Source: Sanderia malayensis (taxonomy: Eukaryota; Cnidaria; Scyphozoa; Semaeostomeae; Pelagiidae). From it: 64,000 bases of DNA. Both the position numbers and the translations under genes were made by a program. Below, one piece after another: positions 52,118 to 63,665 of this stretch. The stretch's first letter is position 1, and each line of letters starts with the position of its first letter. The notes under the pieces were generated by a model that was given only the letters and a program-made list of their open reading frames with translations, was not told where the DNA came from and searched no databases. Where the stretch lies: NCBI GenBank assembly GCA_013076295.1, contig RQOL01000414.1, positions 1 to 64,000 of the forward strand, in the 5' to 3' direction.

Positions 52118-54527
52118 TTGAATCCATATGAAGAATTTTTATTTTCGACTTCTCTTATAGTCATGGAAAAACTCCACTGCATAATACATTATACAATTAA
52201 AGAAGCCAAATATAGTAAAATAAAATCCATATCTGAGATCAACAAGGAGAGGATTTATGCTGCCAAGGATTATCTTGAAGAGCTAGGGGGCCAAAACTAT
52301 CATGAACAGCAATGTCATTCAATTCCAGATGAAATAGATCCAGAGAGGCATGGAATTCATCTAGAGCCTTGCTATAAGAAATTTACTCTTATGCTTTCCA
52401 CCAAAAATTCCTCTCCTGCACTTTATGGCAGCTCCGATGAAAGAAGGGTTGATAATGGCTGACGCCCTGAAAGAGCCTGAGTTTCCTCAGATAAAGAGTC
52501 CCAGACCAGTTTTCCCGAAGGAATGTAACTTTTGTGGTAAATATCGTATAACATGTAAAAAGAAAGCAATTTTGCCAATCACAGCGTTAAATGCTGAAGC
52601 AACAATCAAAGAGGCAGCAGAAAGTCAAGAAGATAAAAGCTTATAGTATCAAACCAAATATCTTGATTTAATAGCCAAGGAGTTTAAATACCATGAATGT
52701 TATCGTACGAACTTTATACGGAAGAAGAAAGCTGACTCGGAACAGTTAGAAAGTGAACGCTGCATTGGAACTTTGGAAGCAGTAGTCTGATGCATTAATG
52801 AAAGGGTGATTGGAGAAAATCAAGCTGTGTCGATGGAAGTTCTTCAATGGTGATTAAATTTCGAGTTTAATCAGAGTTAATGTGGAAAGAAATCATCCAT
52901 TCCTTGTTATTTGCACACGGCAAAGTGCTGAAGGGTTGATGAGAATCGGATCCCTGATCCTGCAGTGAAACACCCATGGGGTTGGCATCTCCAATATCGT
53001 TGTCAATCGACGTCTTTCATCTCCTCTCCTTTGAGGTTTTTAATTGCAGGGGCCATAGGTGGAATAATCATTGTTTTATGAGTGTGCTTCGCACATGTTC
53101 CATTCAATTCCTCCCACCCTCTGTGTCCTCTTTTATTGTTTATTGATTTACATTATGATTTCAGTCATCATTTTGCAGTCTGACCATTCGGTAAGTACTG
53201 CCAGGTTTACCGCCCGTACAATTTGCACGACAAATTGGGACACCCAACGGTAAAAGTTCATTCCTACTCAAGCAATTCGGGCCAGTAGGCTAACTGCCCA
53301 ATTTTTTACATTATCACAATAGCATTATTACAATTCAATGCCTGCAATCATATGATAAAACAGGCTGCTGAATACCTTGGTGAAGATATCATAAAATTAG
53401 CCAAGGTGTTTCCCGAGGTAAGATGGCCCATCACTATGGAAGAATTGAACAAGGGCAGAAGACAACCTCCAGAATCAATCATATCATTTCTCGAATGCTT
53501 GCAAATAAGTAAGGATCACCCAAGTCAAGAGAGAGTGTCCCGACTTATTTCATCGTATTCGGCAGACATGATTAATGGAGTCACCAGAGGTAAATTTGTT
53601 ACGAAACACTTTTTACGTGGATTGGGTGTTCACAATATAGCTGGGCAGAAGAAGCCTGTGCAGATATTGAATCGTCTAGCCCACTGCACCGGCTACAATT
53701 TAGTATGTGAAGTAGAAACGGCCTAGGCTGAAAGAGCGCAAGTTTTAGCTTCAAAAGGTAAACCTTTGTCACAAATGCCAGCAGAAGAAAATGAAAAAGT
53801 TTTCATCTACTTCTGGGTTGACAATTTTGATAAAAATATTGAGACTCAGACTGCTCACGGGCCATTAACTCAACGCATATGATTGCGTTTCAAGAAACGT
53901 CCTCATCGCTATCGCCTCTGAAAATCTGAAAATCAAAAAGAGCCACCTGCGTTTCACCTTCTTATGCAAGAGCAGGATCAGTGCTCATTGACTCCGTGTA
54001 GAGTCAGTATCCTGTTTTGGTTGACAATTAGACACTGCAATTTATCAGATTAGACAGTTTCGAGTTATGCAGGTTGGCTAACACATGTTAGGCAGTCTTT
54101 ACTAACAGATCCTTTGAGAAAGACTGTCTTGACTTACCCACCACCAATCAACTCGAAAGTCACAGATTTCACCAACATCTTTCGGTACCTTTAATATCTT
54201 CAAAAGCTGGCAGCTGAAGCCAACATGTCGTACGTCAATGTGACGCTTGATGCCGGGGCTGCAATAAATGTTTATAAACTGATCTGGAATTTTCCAGATA
54301 TTTTTGAGAATGTCGTTGTTCATCTTGGTGACTTCCATTTTCTTAAAGAGAACTTTACCCTGTTAGGGAAAATTGGGAAAGGATCTGGGTTTAAAGACAC
54401 TGTGTTTCAAGCCAATTTGTGTACATCTGGCAGCCTAAATGGGGTCTTAAATGGAAACCACTACAACTGTGCATGGACTGTATATCGAACATTTTTCGAG
54501 GCATTCAAGCTTCTGCTTATGACATGA
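52118..54527 (+). pseudogene. Degenerate multi-exon repeat gene of unknown function
   Basis: Plus-strand pieces run in order: a CNFCGK zinc-knuckle region (52530), KEFKYHECYRTNFIRKKK (52680), YLGEDIIKLAKVFPEVRWP...MINGVTRGKFVTKHF (53370-53620), then NVVVHLGDFHFLKENFTLLGKIGKGSGFKD and CTSGSLNGVLNGNHYNCAW (54310-54480). This combination, with a zinc-knuckle front and a VIHLGDFHFM-type end, is known to me as an uncharacterised family repeated in coral-like genomes. I cannot name a function. Many stops and gaps are present. Some may be introns. Confidence 0.45.
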
Positions 54528-55426
54528 ATTAAACTGGCAATTCATTTTCTGTGCATAATGTGCCTGGCTCAACATTTCCATGGATTGTACCACAGACACT
54601 GAACGTTGGCTTTGACACCAGTTATGTGTAAACACTTAGTCTCACTCTCCTGTAATCAAAAGGAAATTTGCATTACACAATACAGAGGCGACGATCCAGG
54701 ACAGATTATATGCAGTAATGTGATGAGGTATTTCATTGAGTGATTAGATGAAAGCATGTGGAAGTAAGAATTGCTTTAGTGGATGTACTGTGTTCCATTT
54801 ACGTTGTATCTGTCGAAATCTCCTTGCCACGCTTTTGGACCTGGGTAACTGTCCATGTTGCTGAAGAATCAAAGTAAGGATCATTGTATTAAACTGTTTG
54901 TATTTATAAAAAAAGGACAAGTTGGTCAATAGAAGGGCCAGGAGCAGAATGGCCCCAAGAAAATTTTTGAAAGCAGCCTTGTCTTTTTTGCACTACAGAA
55001 ATGTACACCTTTGCTTGAAAAGGGACGTTTCTTGAACCATTTTTTATTTTAAAGGGAAATTTGCTTTTTGGTGCCTCGACGGAACTGCTGGCAATTCATC
55101 ATGTTAATGGCAGGAGTTGCTTGTTAAATGCTTCCCTTTATGAAATGAGAATGGAAATTGATGTCCTTTTTCACAAACAAAGATGGAAATTCCATTTTAT
55201 CCTTTTCACTCGCATTCCATTCATATCCCTTTTTAGAGGAATTATGATTGTTGAAATCATATTTTCATCGTATTGAAAAGCTTAGATTTTTTGGGTCTCC
55301 ATTCAAGAGAGGCTCCCGATCAATCTCGAACCCGTACACTTAGTCGCGTTGCTGAATTGTTTGGTGGCCACGTAAGGTTTTATATAAATATGAGGCTATC
55401 AGGCTATCTACTACAAGAATACGAGA
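54528..55426. other. No gene recognised
   Basis: A plus-strand frame near 55273-55455 has a C-terminal-like LSRVAELFGGHVRF stretch, but no family is evident. Nothing else stands out. Confidence 0.35.
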
Positions 55427-55759
55427 TTGATAATGCTGGGCCGTTCAAAAATTGAAATTGAGAACTAGAAATGTATAAATGAAAAGTGTAACAGAACTTA
55501 TATTTCATAGAAAAGTTTTATTTCTATGTGAAGATGATCATAAAAACTGAAACAGCATTATAAAATAAAGATAACAATGAAACTGAAATTGAAGTCGCAT
55601 TTCACAATGAAAATGAAAATTCAAATTCAATTTTAAAATGCAACTTGATGATGAATTCAGATTTGAAAATGAAAATGCAATTGATAGTTTATTTTCAACT
55701 GTGAATTCATTTTTAAAATACAAAAATTGCGGAAAGAAAACAGTTGATAATGCTGGGCC
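55427..55759. mobile_element. 300-bp insertion flanked by a 16-bp target duplication
   Basis: TTGATAATGCTGGGCC occurs at 55427-55442 and again at 55744-55759. The 301 bp between are A/T-rich, built largely of AAATTGAAAT / GAAAATGAAAAT phrases. The long perfect duplication points to a retroposed or LINE-mobilised insertion. A similar A/T phrase stretch is at 46500-46615. Confidence 0.65.
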
Positions 55760-55856
55760 ACCATACTGCTGTACTCAAAGCTAACAGTAGTTAACCAACA
55801 AAACTTAAAAACCCAATCAATATATCATAAAGTCCAGGGCCCATGTACATATCGAA

Positions 55857-55898
55857 GGCTTTCTTGAGTCATTAATTCCTTAATGACTCAAGAAAGCC
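55857..55898. repeat. Perfect 19-bp palindrome (4-base loop)
   Basis: GGCTTTCTTGAGTCATTAA (55857-55875), loop TTCC, then the exact complement (55880-55898). Each arm contains TGAGTCA, the AP-1 consensus. It could form a very stable RNA or DNA hairpin. No gene follows immediately. Confidence 0.9.
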
Positions 55899-56404
55899 CA
55901 ATTTTCTCTCCTTTCCCCTTTTTGACTCACAGTGCGCATGTGCAAGCGAAGTCTATGCTGGTGGATGGAGAAAAATGCGTAGCTGTAGTAGTCGTTGTAG
56001 TAGTCGAACTTAGCCTCGAAAAGAGGCTGGTGTGCTGGTGCCTCCCAGGGCTTCCACTTCTCGTCACAGGAATTTTGATTTTATGATAATTTTTAGAGGA
56101 AAGGTCCGTTGCGTCAGAAGACCAGGAAGATCAGGGTAAGTTTTTTATTCATTTTCAGTGCATAGAACGGGCATATCCCACTGTGCTTGCTTTGTATTTG
56201 TGTTGAAATCAGATCGATGTTACAGTCTGACATCACAGAACTGGTTGCTACATACTAGGAAAGCACTTAGTAAAACATAAAAATTGTTCCAAGTTGTTGC
56301 TAGTGTAAAAACAGAAAGTAGCAATGCGTAAAACATAAAAAGCTAAGGACTATTTTAATTTAAAAAAAAGTAAATGATAGGTAGGCCTACCTAACTTATG
56401 TTAC

Positions 56405-56828
56405 TTATGTTACGCCACTGAGCACAACAAGCAGGCACTACATGGGAATTTTGTAATTCCTCCCCACAGCTGCAAACTCATCGCACGCCTTTCAAACTCA
56501 AATGCCATTATGCGCCAACCTGTTTCTTATCATCAAAGTCAAAAAAACATATATCGAGCCCATCGTGTGAGAGAAAATCGATGTCAGATTTGTTGCTTCA
56601 GTACGGGAAAATGAACGGGGCACAACTAGGCTCAACTATGATGTCATAGTTGGCTCGACCCAGTCCTAAAAGTTAACCAAAAAAATGGCGAAAATGGCAA
56701 AATATTAACACTTCACCACGTTATAACTCGTTAACTATACCTCAGATTTAAAAAATATTTTCGAATCTAAAATCAGCAAAGAAAGTTTTATCGATGTAAA
56801 GAATAAAAAAATAAGGTGTAGAGGCACT
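56405..56828 (-). mobile_element. Kolobok-like element, truncated end
   Basis: Read on the minus strand from 56828 it starts AGTGCCTCTACACCTTATTT after TTAA (56829-56832) and follows the left end of the element at 44183 for about 420 bp, then stops near 56405. The other end is missing. Confidence 0.75.
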
Positions 56829-56832
56829 TTAA

Positions 56833-58610
56833 GTAACATGATATCTCCTTGTGTTTTGTTAATGATTTATTCTTAAGCAATGTCTCATTATCCCTATTTT
56901 TATTTTTCTTCGTAAATAAGATAAAAGATGGGTTGTCTGTTGTAGTCATTGTTTTGAAATTTACCTACATTTCATAGGTACATTTCAACGGTTGTAGTAC
57001 GGTTTGTTCAAACTTGGCCTCGAAATGAAGTCATCAAAAATAAGTGTAAAAAGGGTTAATATTCTAGTGGTTCCACATCCACATATGGGGAAATTTCAAG
57101 AAAAGTTCTAGGCCAAGGGCTTTGTGGGAGGGAATAATATAATAGAAATAGCATAGTTTACACGGACTTTGATGATAGTTTGTAGGGGACAAGTTACAAT
57201 ATTATTGCAGTTGAAGAAAAAAGTTCTTGGGACAAAATTTATAATTTTGCCCAGACAGATTTATGAATACTTTTTTCGCTAAAGTTCCCAGAGATTCCAA
57301 TGTTCACGAAAGTTATGAAAAATTTATTTCAGTTCAATGCAGGTTTCTGTAAAATGCCGCCAGTTACCTGAAGGGTTCTTTCATTAGTAATAGCCGGACC
57401 ATCTTTTGGGCGATTAAAAAGATATTGTTTCACTTTGCATCCACTCCTATACTATTACAGGTTTGGTGATGGAAACGCCCAGTTAAAGACCACCAACCGC
57501 CAAACTTTGTCTGCACTACCTCTGAAATTACCCTCCTCTGTTCTTTTCAAAAACAACTCAGATATGTTCCCGCTAACGTCTATATTACTAATATGTATTT
57601 TGTTTTTCGAAATTCCTTTTCGTTTTCCACATATTTTCACTCTTCTGCTTAAAAAAGATGGATGTTGATAAGGGGGAGAAGGTGTTTTTTCGAGATTAGG
57701 GCGGTTTGTCCAAAAACTTCTCACCCAGCTATTGCTATTTGTGGGGTAACTTTGCCAGATGAATTTTTATTGATCCAGTGTAGAGTAGACATTAAATTGC
57801 TGCTATATATTAAATGAAAGACTTTGTGGGGATCTATCTGGGCACCGTCTCGGATGTGCTCTTCCAAGCAACTTGGACACAGGACAAGTCCACCGGGAAA
57901 ACGCTTCTTGAGACTACAATTCACCGTTGCAAGCAACAGAGATTTCAAGCTTGAGCTATTCCCACTTCACTCGCCATTACTGAGAGAATCCTTGTTAGCT
58001 TCTTTTCCTCCGCTTATTAATATGCTTAAATTCAGTGGGCAGTCTTGCCTGATCTGAGATCAGAGTGTCAGAGAGTTGCTCCGAGAGTGCTCCGAGCCAG
58101 GCAGCTCAAAAGCTTTTTCGCTGCCCTGCTGTTCAGAGAGATGGCCAGCCGGGTCGCAAGCACTGAACTTCAAGACACACAGCACTACTGTGGCCACAAC
58201 ATCTCAATGCTGCACCTCCTCCCACGAGGCCGGGTACGTGAGTTTTTTTCATGAAGCTCAGACAGAAATGCTCCTTGGGAGACCAAGGAGTGCCATTCGC
58301 TTTCAAAGATTTGATGATTCGCTGAGTTCTGCAATTCACATTACTTATGGCAACTGGCTGCATTATTCATCGGGGCACGAGCCAAGAGATTGACCGTTAG
58401 AAGTTGTCCAATATGTTTGAAACTACAGTCTCTCTGTAAACAGAAAAGACTACTCATGATATTTCTCCAAAAAATGTTCTCAAAATTATAAAAAAGGTCT
58501 GCATGTGAGGCCGACAGGACTGCTGCCTGTCATTCAAGGCCGGACCTGTCAAGCTGTAGCCACCTCACACGAATCTGTACGAATTCACAGTTGTCAACCC
58601 AACTCCCAAC
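56833..58610. other. No gene recognised
   Basis: A plus-strand region at 58045-58390 has two overlapping open frames (for example FFAALLFREMASRVAS and FRFQRFDDSLSS-like text), perhaps an old retroelement piece, but no diagnostic motif. The rest shows nothing I can name. Confidence 0.35.
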
Positions 58611-58616
58611 TCTCTG

Positions 58617-58762
58617 TAATGATCCTTCCGCAGGCTCACCCAAGGAAACCTTGTTACGACTTTTCCTTAATCTAAATGATCGAACTTGAATGTCTTCTTG
58701 GCTTTCTGCTTCAGCCCTTACCGGCCAAGGCGGCGCCAATCCGAAGGTCTCACTAGATCATT

Positions 58763-58808
<46 letters not shown>

Positions 58809-59264
58809 ATCAACGCTAGCTGATGACTCACGCTTACTAGGAATTCCTCCTTCAAGTTCAATAATTGCAATGATCTATCCCCATCACGACGATGTTTGAG
58901 ATGATTACCCACAACTATCGGTGGAGGTTAGGACTCGCTGCCATCATCAGTGTAGCGCGCATGCGGCCCAGTGTAGTGCGCATAGAATCAAGAAAGAGGT
59001 CTCAATCTGTCAATTCTTACTATGTCTGGACCTGGTAAGTTTCCCGTGTTGAGTCAAATTAAGCCGCAGGCTCCACTCCTGGTGGTGGCCTTTCGTCAAT
59101 TCCTTCGAGTTTCAGCTTTGCAACCCTAATTTTTCCGGAACCCAAAAACTTTGGTTTCCCATAAGGTACCAACGGGCTCATAAAATAACGCCCTTTGATC
59201 CCTAGTCGGCAAATGCTTTCGCAGTTGTTCGTCTTTTGTAAATCCAAGGATTTCACCTCTGACA
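58617..59264 (-). rRNA. 18S rRNA pseudogene fragment (3' part, with internal deletions)
   Basis: On the plus strand TAATGATCCTTCCGCAGG is the complement of the 18S 3' end. It is followed by GAAACCTTGTTACGACTTTT, GACGGGCGGTGTGTACAAAG, CTAGGAATTCCTC, GTGTTGAGTCAAATTAAGCC, TCAATTCCTTCGAGTTTCAG and CTAGTCGGC, then jumps to a more upstream 18S stretch (GGCAAATGCTTTCGCAG to CACCTCTGACAA). Conserved helices are missing after GCGGCCCAG and again after the CTAGTCGGC stretch. Substitutions occur at universally conserved sites. It is therefore a retro- or segmental pseudogene, not a working rDNA unit. No 5.8S or 28S follows. Confidence 0.88.
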
Positions 59265-59974
59265 ACAAACATGTTTATGGACACTTCCAGACATAAAACC
59301 CCTATATTGTATCGGTAATTTCCCCACCATCGTGTGAAGTTTTACTCCAAAAACTGGTTTAAAAACGGTTGTCTACTGAATCAACCCTGAAAATTTTAGT
59401 TTTCAGTCTACTGATTTCTTGTCCACATTTTTTGGACAAACCCCTCAATCTTGGGAAAATGCTCTCGCCCCCCTGATCATCTTCCATATTCGAATTATGC
59501 ACTAAAAACTGGTTTAGAAACAGTTTGTTTGATAAAGTTTCACTTTGGTTAGCCATTTGCAGAGAAATTACCTGTTTGTCCCTATCTTTGGTCAAAAGCC
59601 CCCCCCCATATCTCAGAAAAGCGTCCTCTCCGACCCGATCAACATCTGGATTCAAAATCTACACCAAAACTGGTCTAGAAAAAATTGGTCTGGTAAACTC
59701 CCTCATTGGGTGGCAATACTCCCCCTTGAGCCTCTGGACTACAGGACTTCTTGGAACACAAGTTTTTTTTATCTTCCTGTGTGTTTCCTCTGGGAGGAAT
59801 ACTTTGAGCCAGATAAAACTGACAATGTGTGAAAACGGGCTCAGGTAAATACAAACCAACATACCTCAGAAATGGTCTCTGTGCCTTGTTGGTGGTAAGG
59901 CAGTTTGAGTCTGACTGAAATATGTTGTTGTGTGATGTTGAACGGCACCTCAGTGTCTTTTGTTGACAATGTTA
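59265..59974. other. Degenerate tandem repeats, no gene
   Basis: AAAACTGGTTTA(A/G)AAAC-like phrases recur at about 59351, 59504 and 59663, giving a loose period of about 155 bp, each followed by C-rich CCCCCC tracts. No coding region. Confidence 0.5.
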
Positions 59975-62650
59975 TTCAGGAATCTTGACCTGCTGGCCTC
60001 TGTATTTCTTCGTGATGATCTCTGCTGTGGTCACATTATGTCGGAGATGGTTTGCAATGAGTCTTGTGCCGTTGCAAAGACCATTCTTTGGATTTAGACT
60101 TCTCAAAATAATGATTGTTGCACCAAATATTGATAAGGTATATTTGAGATTAAGATGTGTATCATCGAAGGACCATTAGTAATACTTAAAATAAATGTAG
60201 AATTAATGTATAATTATAACATATAGGACAATTATACCTTGAGTCTAAGTTGATGTAATAGCATTCCGTTAGGAGTGAGATTGTTCTGGATCCTCGTTAT
60301 CGCACTGTCTGTGCTGTAGTATGTTCTGTCAGGAGTTTGTAGTCTTTGCAGAATGATGTCATTGATTCGATGTGAGAAGTCATTCTTTGGGGTAAGACAA
60401 CAACGTTCTGACATGGTTACCGGATCCAGCACGAGGGGCGACTGTGATGTGTTAGGTACAGGATAGATGAAGTTGAGCATTTCCTCTTGCGAAGATGTGC
60501 ATATTTGATGTGGCAAAGTGATATTGTCAAGTGCATTATGTGGTTCTTGTTTATTGCTGAGTCTTGGGAGCCATTTTGAGAATTCTCTGTAAGATTCATC
60601 TTGAACAGCTTTCATGTTTGTGTGCAGGCGATGTTGTTGAAAGTGTGCCTACAAATCACTGATTTGATATGATTTAAGACTCTCTGATACGATTTTCTCC
60701 CTTCCTGCTTTGGGAACAACAGGTGAGACCTGTCTGAAATCGCAAACAAGTAACCTGAATTTGCCACCAACTGGCTTGTCAACTCTTGTGATATCCCGAA
60801 GCAGTCTGTCAACTGCTTGTAATGACAATGCTGGTATCATTGAAGCTTCATCCCATATGAGCAGGGTTGTTTCACGCAACACTTGTGCTCTTCGGCTCTG
60901 TCTTGTGACATTGCATGTTGATTCCAGCTTCAATGGTATTGGAATTTGGAATTACGAATGCAATGTTCTGCCGTCAATAAGCAGTGTAGCTGCAATTCCT
61001 GACCAAGCCATACACTGAACTTTGTGCTCAGGTGCATGAAGGTTACAAATCAAAGTGTTGTAGAGAAATTTTTTCCCTGTGCCAGCTGGTCCGTCGAGAA
61101 AGTGCCAGTTCTGTTCAGATTGTGCTTCAATAGCTTGAATAATGGCTGTGTATACCACTTGTTGTTCTGGGTTAGATGCAGCACGCATTTCTTCTCCTTG
61201 CTCTCTTTCATGTTCAACTTCCATGTGATCTTCCTCTGAAAACATAAACAATAGTTAATTTGGTAGAAATAGAATTATATATTGGCTAAATTGTTACAGT
61301 GAATATCATCATGGTAAGTTGTAAATCACCTTGTTCTGGAATGACAAAGTCGGCCGGTAGCGGAGGAAGGTGATCATAATTTGTGATGGACAAACCATGA
61401 ACCTTCAAATTGTTGTCAATATCATGTAGACATTGATACATGTTTCTGTCTTGGAAGGTTATGTCTGGATTGTTAAGTTGATCATGTCTGACAAAGTCTT
61501 CAATCATTGCTTCTTTGAAGGCGTTGAAGAGAGTTTTGATGTCTGAATATCATTTTTTAACTCCTGACGTTTGAAATTTTTTTTGTGTTTACGGACGGTC
61601 TTGGCGCAAGAGAAATTTTTAAATTTCCCACCCTAATTTGATAGGTAGGAGATGAGTAGCCTCTATTCGGCGCCGCGCCTCGCTGTTGCTTTTTTTCAGA
61701 TTGTTGTTGCTGTTACTTGATTTGATGAGGAAAGTTATTGAAAAGAACTTGCCAGTATAAGAAGAAATGTTTGACTTGGGTGAATTTTATGAAGTGTCAG
61801 AAGTTAATGATTGAGTGAGTAGGTGTCTGTTATGTGGCACTACCCAAGTATCATCCAAAATTTGACCATATAGAATGACTGGATGAAGACAGCATCATCT
61901 GTAGAGAGGATAGCCGTTGACATTGATTGCAGTGTCAGCAACATGTACTTTTGGAAAGCGCTTTTTGCAAGTGTTGTTTCCCATGCACACATTCTGAGGA
62001 TATCAATATCCACAGGGTCCATGTGTCATTTGCTTTTCAACCAACTTGTGGTATTTTGCACTCTGTGGGTCTGGAATCTCTGCTGATACGAGTTGATCCA
62101 CCTGACAATGAATATAATAATTAACAATTTTATGACAGAAATGACGTACAGAACAGTTGCACTGTGCCTTTGATATAAATTTAGCAATGAGAGATAGAAT
62201 TATTAGTACATATCAACAATACCTGTTGTGGTGTTCTGGGTTTGTCAGCTTTGAAAGAAACAGGCTCATGTGTGCATTCGGTAGTCCTCTCTTCTGAAGT
62301 TCTATGACATACAGATGTGCTGTGACATGTCCAAGAATGTGGTTATGTAGTATGTCTTTGAGTAATTCTTTGAGTCTGAGCTTAAATACTCGTGTGACAA
62401 TGTCTGGTTGATCATTGGCTATCTGATATGGATAAATGTTTTCTTCTATCTCCTTCAATTTAGGATTGGCAGTCCTTGTGAGGAAGATGTCTTACTTGCC
62501 ACACTTCTTTGCGATTGTCGTGTCATCTTAAAAATTTTGAAACATGTTTTTGTGGCTGCCTGGAAAGGATGATGGTAGAATGATAAAACGACCAACATAG
62601 ATATGAATAGTCTGGTTTGGATTATTAGCCCTGGCCATCTAATTTTCAAA
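59975..62650 (-). pseudogene. Helitron Rep-helicase, degenerate
   Basis: On the minus strand the N-terminal Helitron-like domain is at 62458-62213 (IVTRVFKLRLKELLKDI, then HVTAHLYVIELQKRGLPNAHM). The HUH motif usually reads HAH and here is NAH, losing the first metal ligand. The Pif1 helicase follows: GPAGTGKKFLYNTL (Walker A with T to K) near 61090, LLIWDEASM near 60870, LLVCDFRQVSPV, RTYYSTDS near 60320, and LHQLRLKV at 60236. The last strands (NPKNGLCNGTRLIANHL) resume near 60080 after about 110 bp of unrelated or intronic sequence. It would nick and unwind for rolling-circle transposition. It is inactive. Confidence 0.82.
61600..61790. repeat. Block shared with about 965-1150
   Basis: GCCTCTATTCGGCGCCGCGCCTCG at 61660 matches a similar phrase at 1010, and AGTATAAGAAGAAAT follows both at a similar distance. 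The block lies between the Rep and helicase parts of the Helitron, so it could be intron or an insertion shared with the first kilobase of the window. Confidence 0.5.
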
Positions 62651-62816
62651 TTCAGCTCTTCTGTGTAGATGATCCATCAGGCGTCCTGACTGATAGGGTG
62701 AATTTCATGCACTGCATTCGGGGTGACAGACGAGGTGCAAATAGGTCTATAAAGATAACTAGAGTGACAGCTTAAAGTCAACATTTTAAAATGGGACTAC
62801 TAGAACAAATATACAA

Positions 62817-62925
62817 CTAGCGGGGGTCGGTGGCTTCGCTCCCTCCCCAGAGCCGGACGAGTGAAAAAAGCTCAATGTGGTTGGCGCACGTTGTGCGCTG
62901 CATTGGCTAACACTCATGCTACTCT
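62817..62925. repeat. CTAG-edged GC-rich dispersed repeat, copy C
   Basis: It begins CTAGCGGGGGTCGGTGGCTT after an A and runs through GGCGCACGTTGTGCGC to CACTCATGC. Same family as 3248-3355. Confidence 0.65.
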
Positions 62926-63535
62926 CGTCAACAGCACTCAAATATTTGATTAGTATACTCAAAGATCAACTTATTTTGAATAAAAATTGACAGATTGAAA
63001 ATACAGGGAGGAATTTGAAAATTCTATTAGAATCAATGAAGGTGTCAATCCATTAATAAATCAATCAATCAAAAACAAAGTTTCTATCGCTATATATACC
63101 TGTTTTAGAAAAGTACTCAGATACTGCTAGCGATGATATGATTAAGATGGAAATTTACATTCAACCATATGGAGATCAGCCACAGGAATTTTGTCTGAGT
63201 GCAAGAAGGTGGAAAGTGAGAAACCATCCAACACTGGTGTTAATCTAAATCAAGCAGTGATAAAGGCACTGTTCGAATTTGGTATATATGTTGAGGTCCG
63301 GGTGTTAAAGACCACTTTCACTCCAAAGAAAGAAACCATCCGATGTGTTGGGAGTTAAACCACTCGAAACGATAAAGATAATCTGAAATGGACATGGGCA
63401 TGGACATGGAGACCCTCAAGCTTGCAAAATCAAACTAGCAGATTCAAGAGGCATATTCGGCAATCCTCCTGAATTACATTTCAGGAGAGAAGCAAAGGAC
63501 TATTGCAAGAAGTGTTCAGCAGAAGTTATTGTTGA

Positions 63536-63665
63536 CTAGCCGAGGGTGCTCGGCTTCGCTAACTTCCTGGACGGGGCAAGTGAAAATACATCATGTGGTT
63601 GGCGCACTTTGTACGTTGCATTCCCTTATGCTCATGCCCCTTTTAACCCTACGTACAATGGGTTA
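63536..63665. repeat. CTAG-edged GC-rich dispersed repeat, copy D
   Basis: It begins CTAGCCGAGGGTGCTCGGC after an A, contains GCGCACTTTGTACG and ends in CCTACGTACAATGGGTTAG, the same outer segment as in the 88-bp array at 38888-39235. Confidence 0.65.

Noticed and set aside
58045..58393. Overlapping frames with a possible protein of about 100 residues
   Set aside because: No motif or family resemblance. Both frames are equally plausible by eye, so I cannot support a gene.
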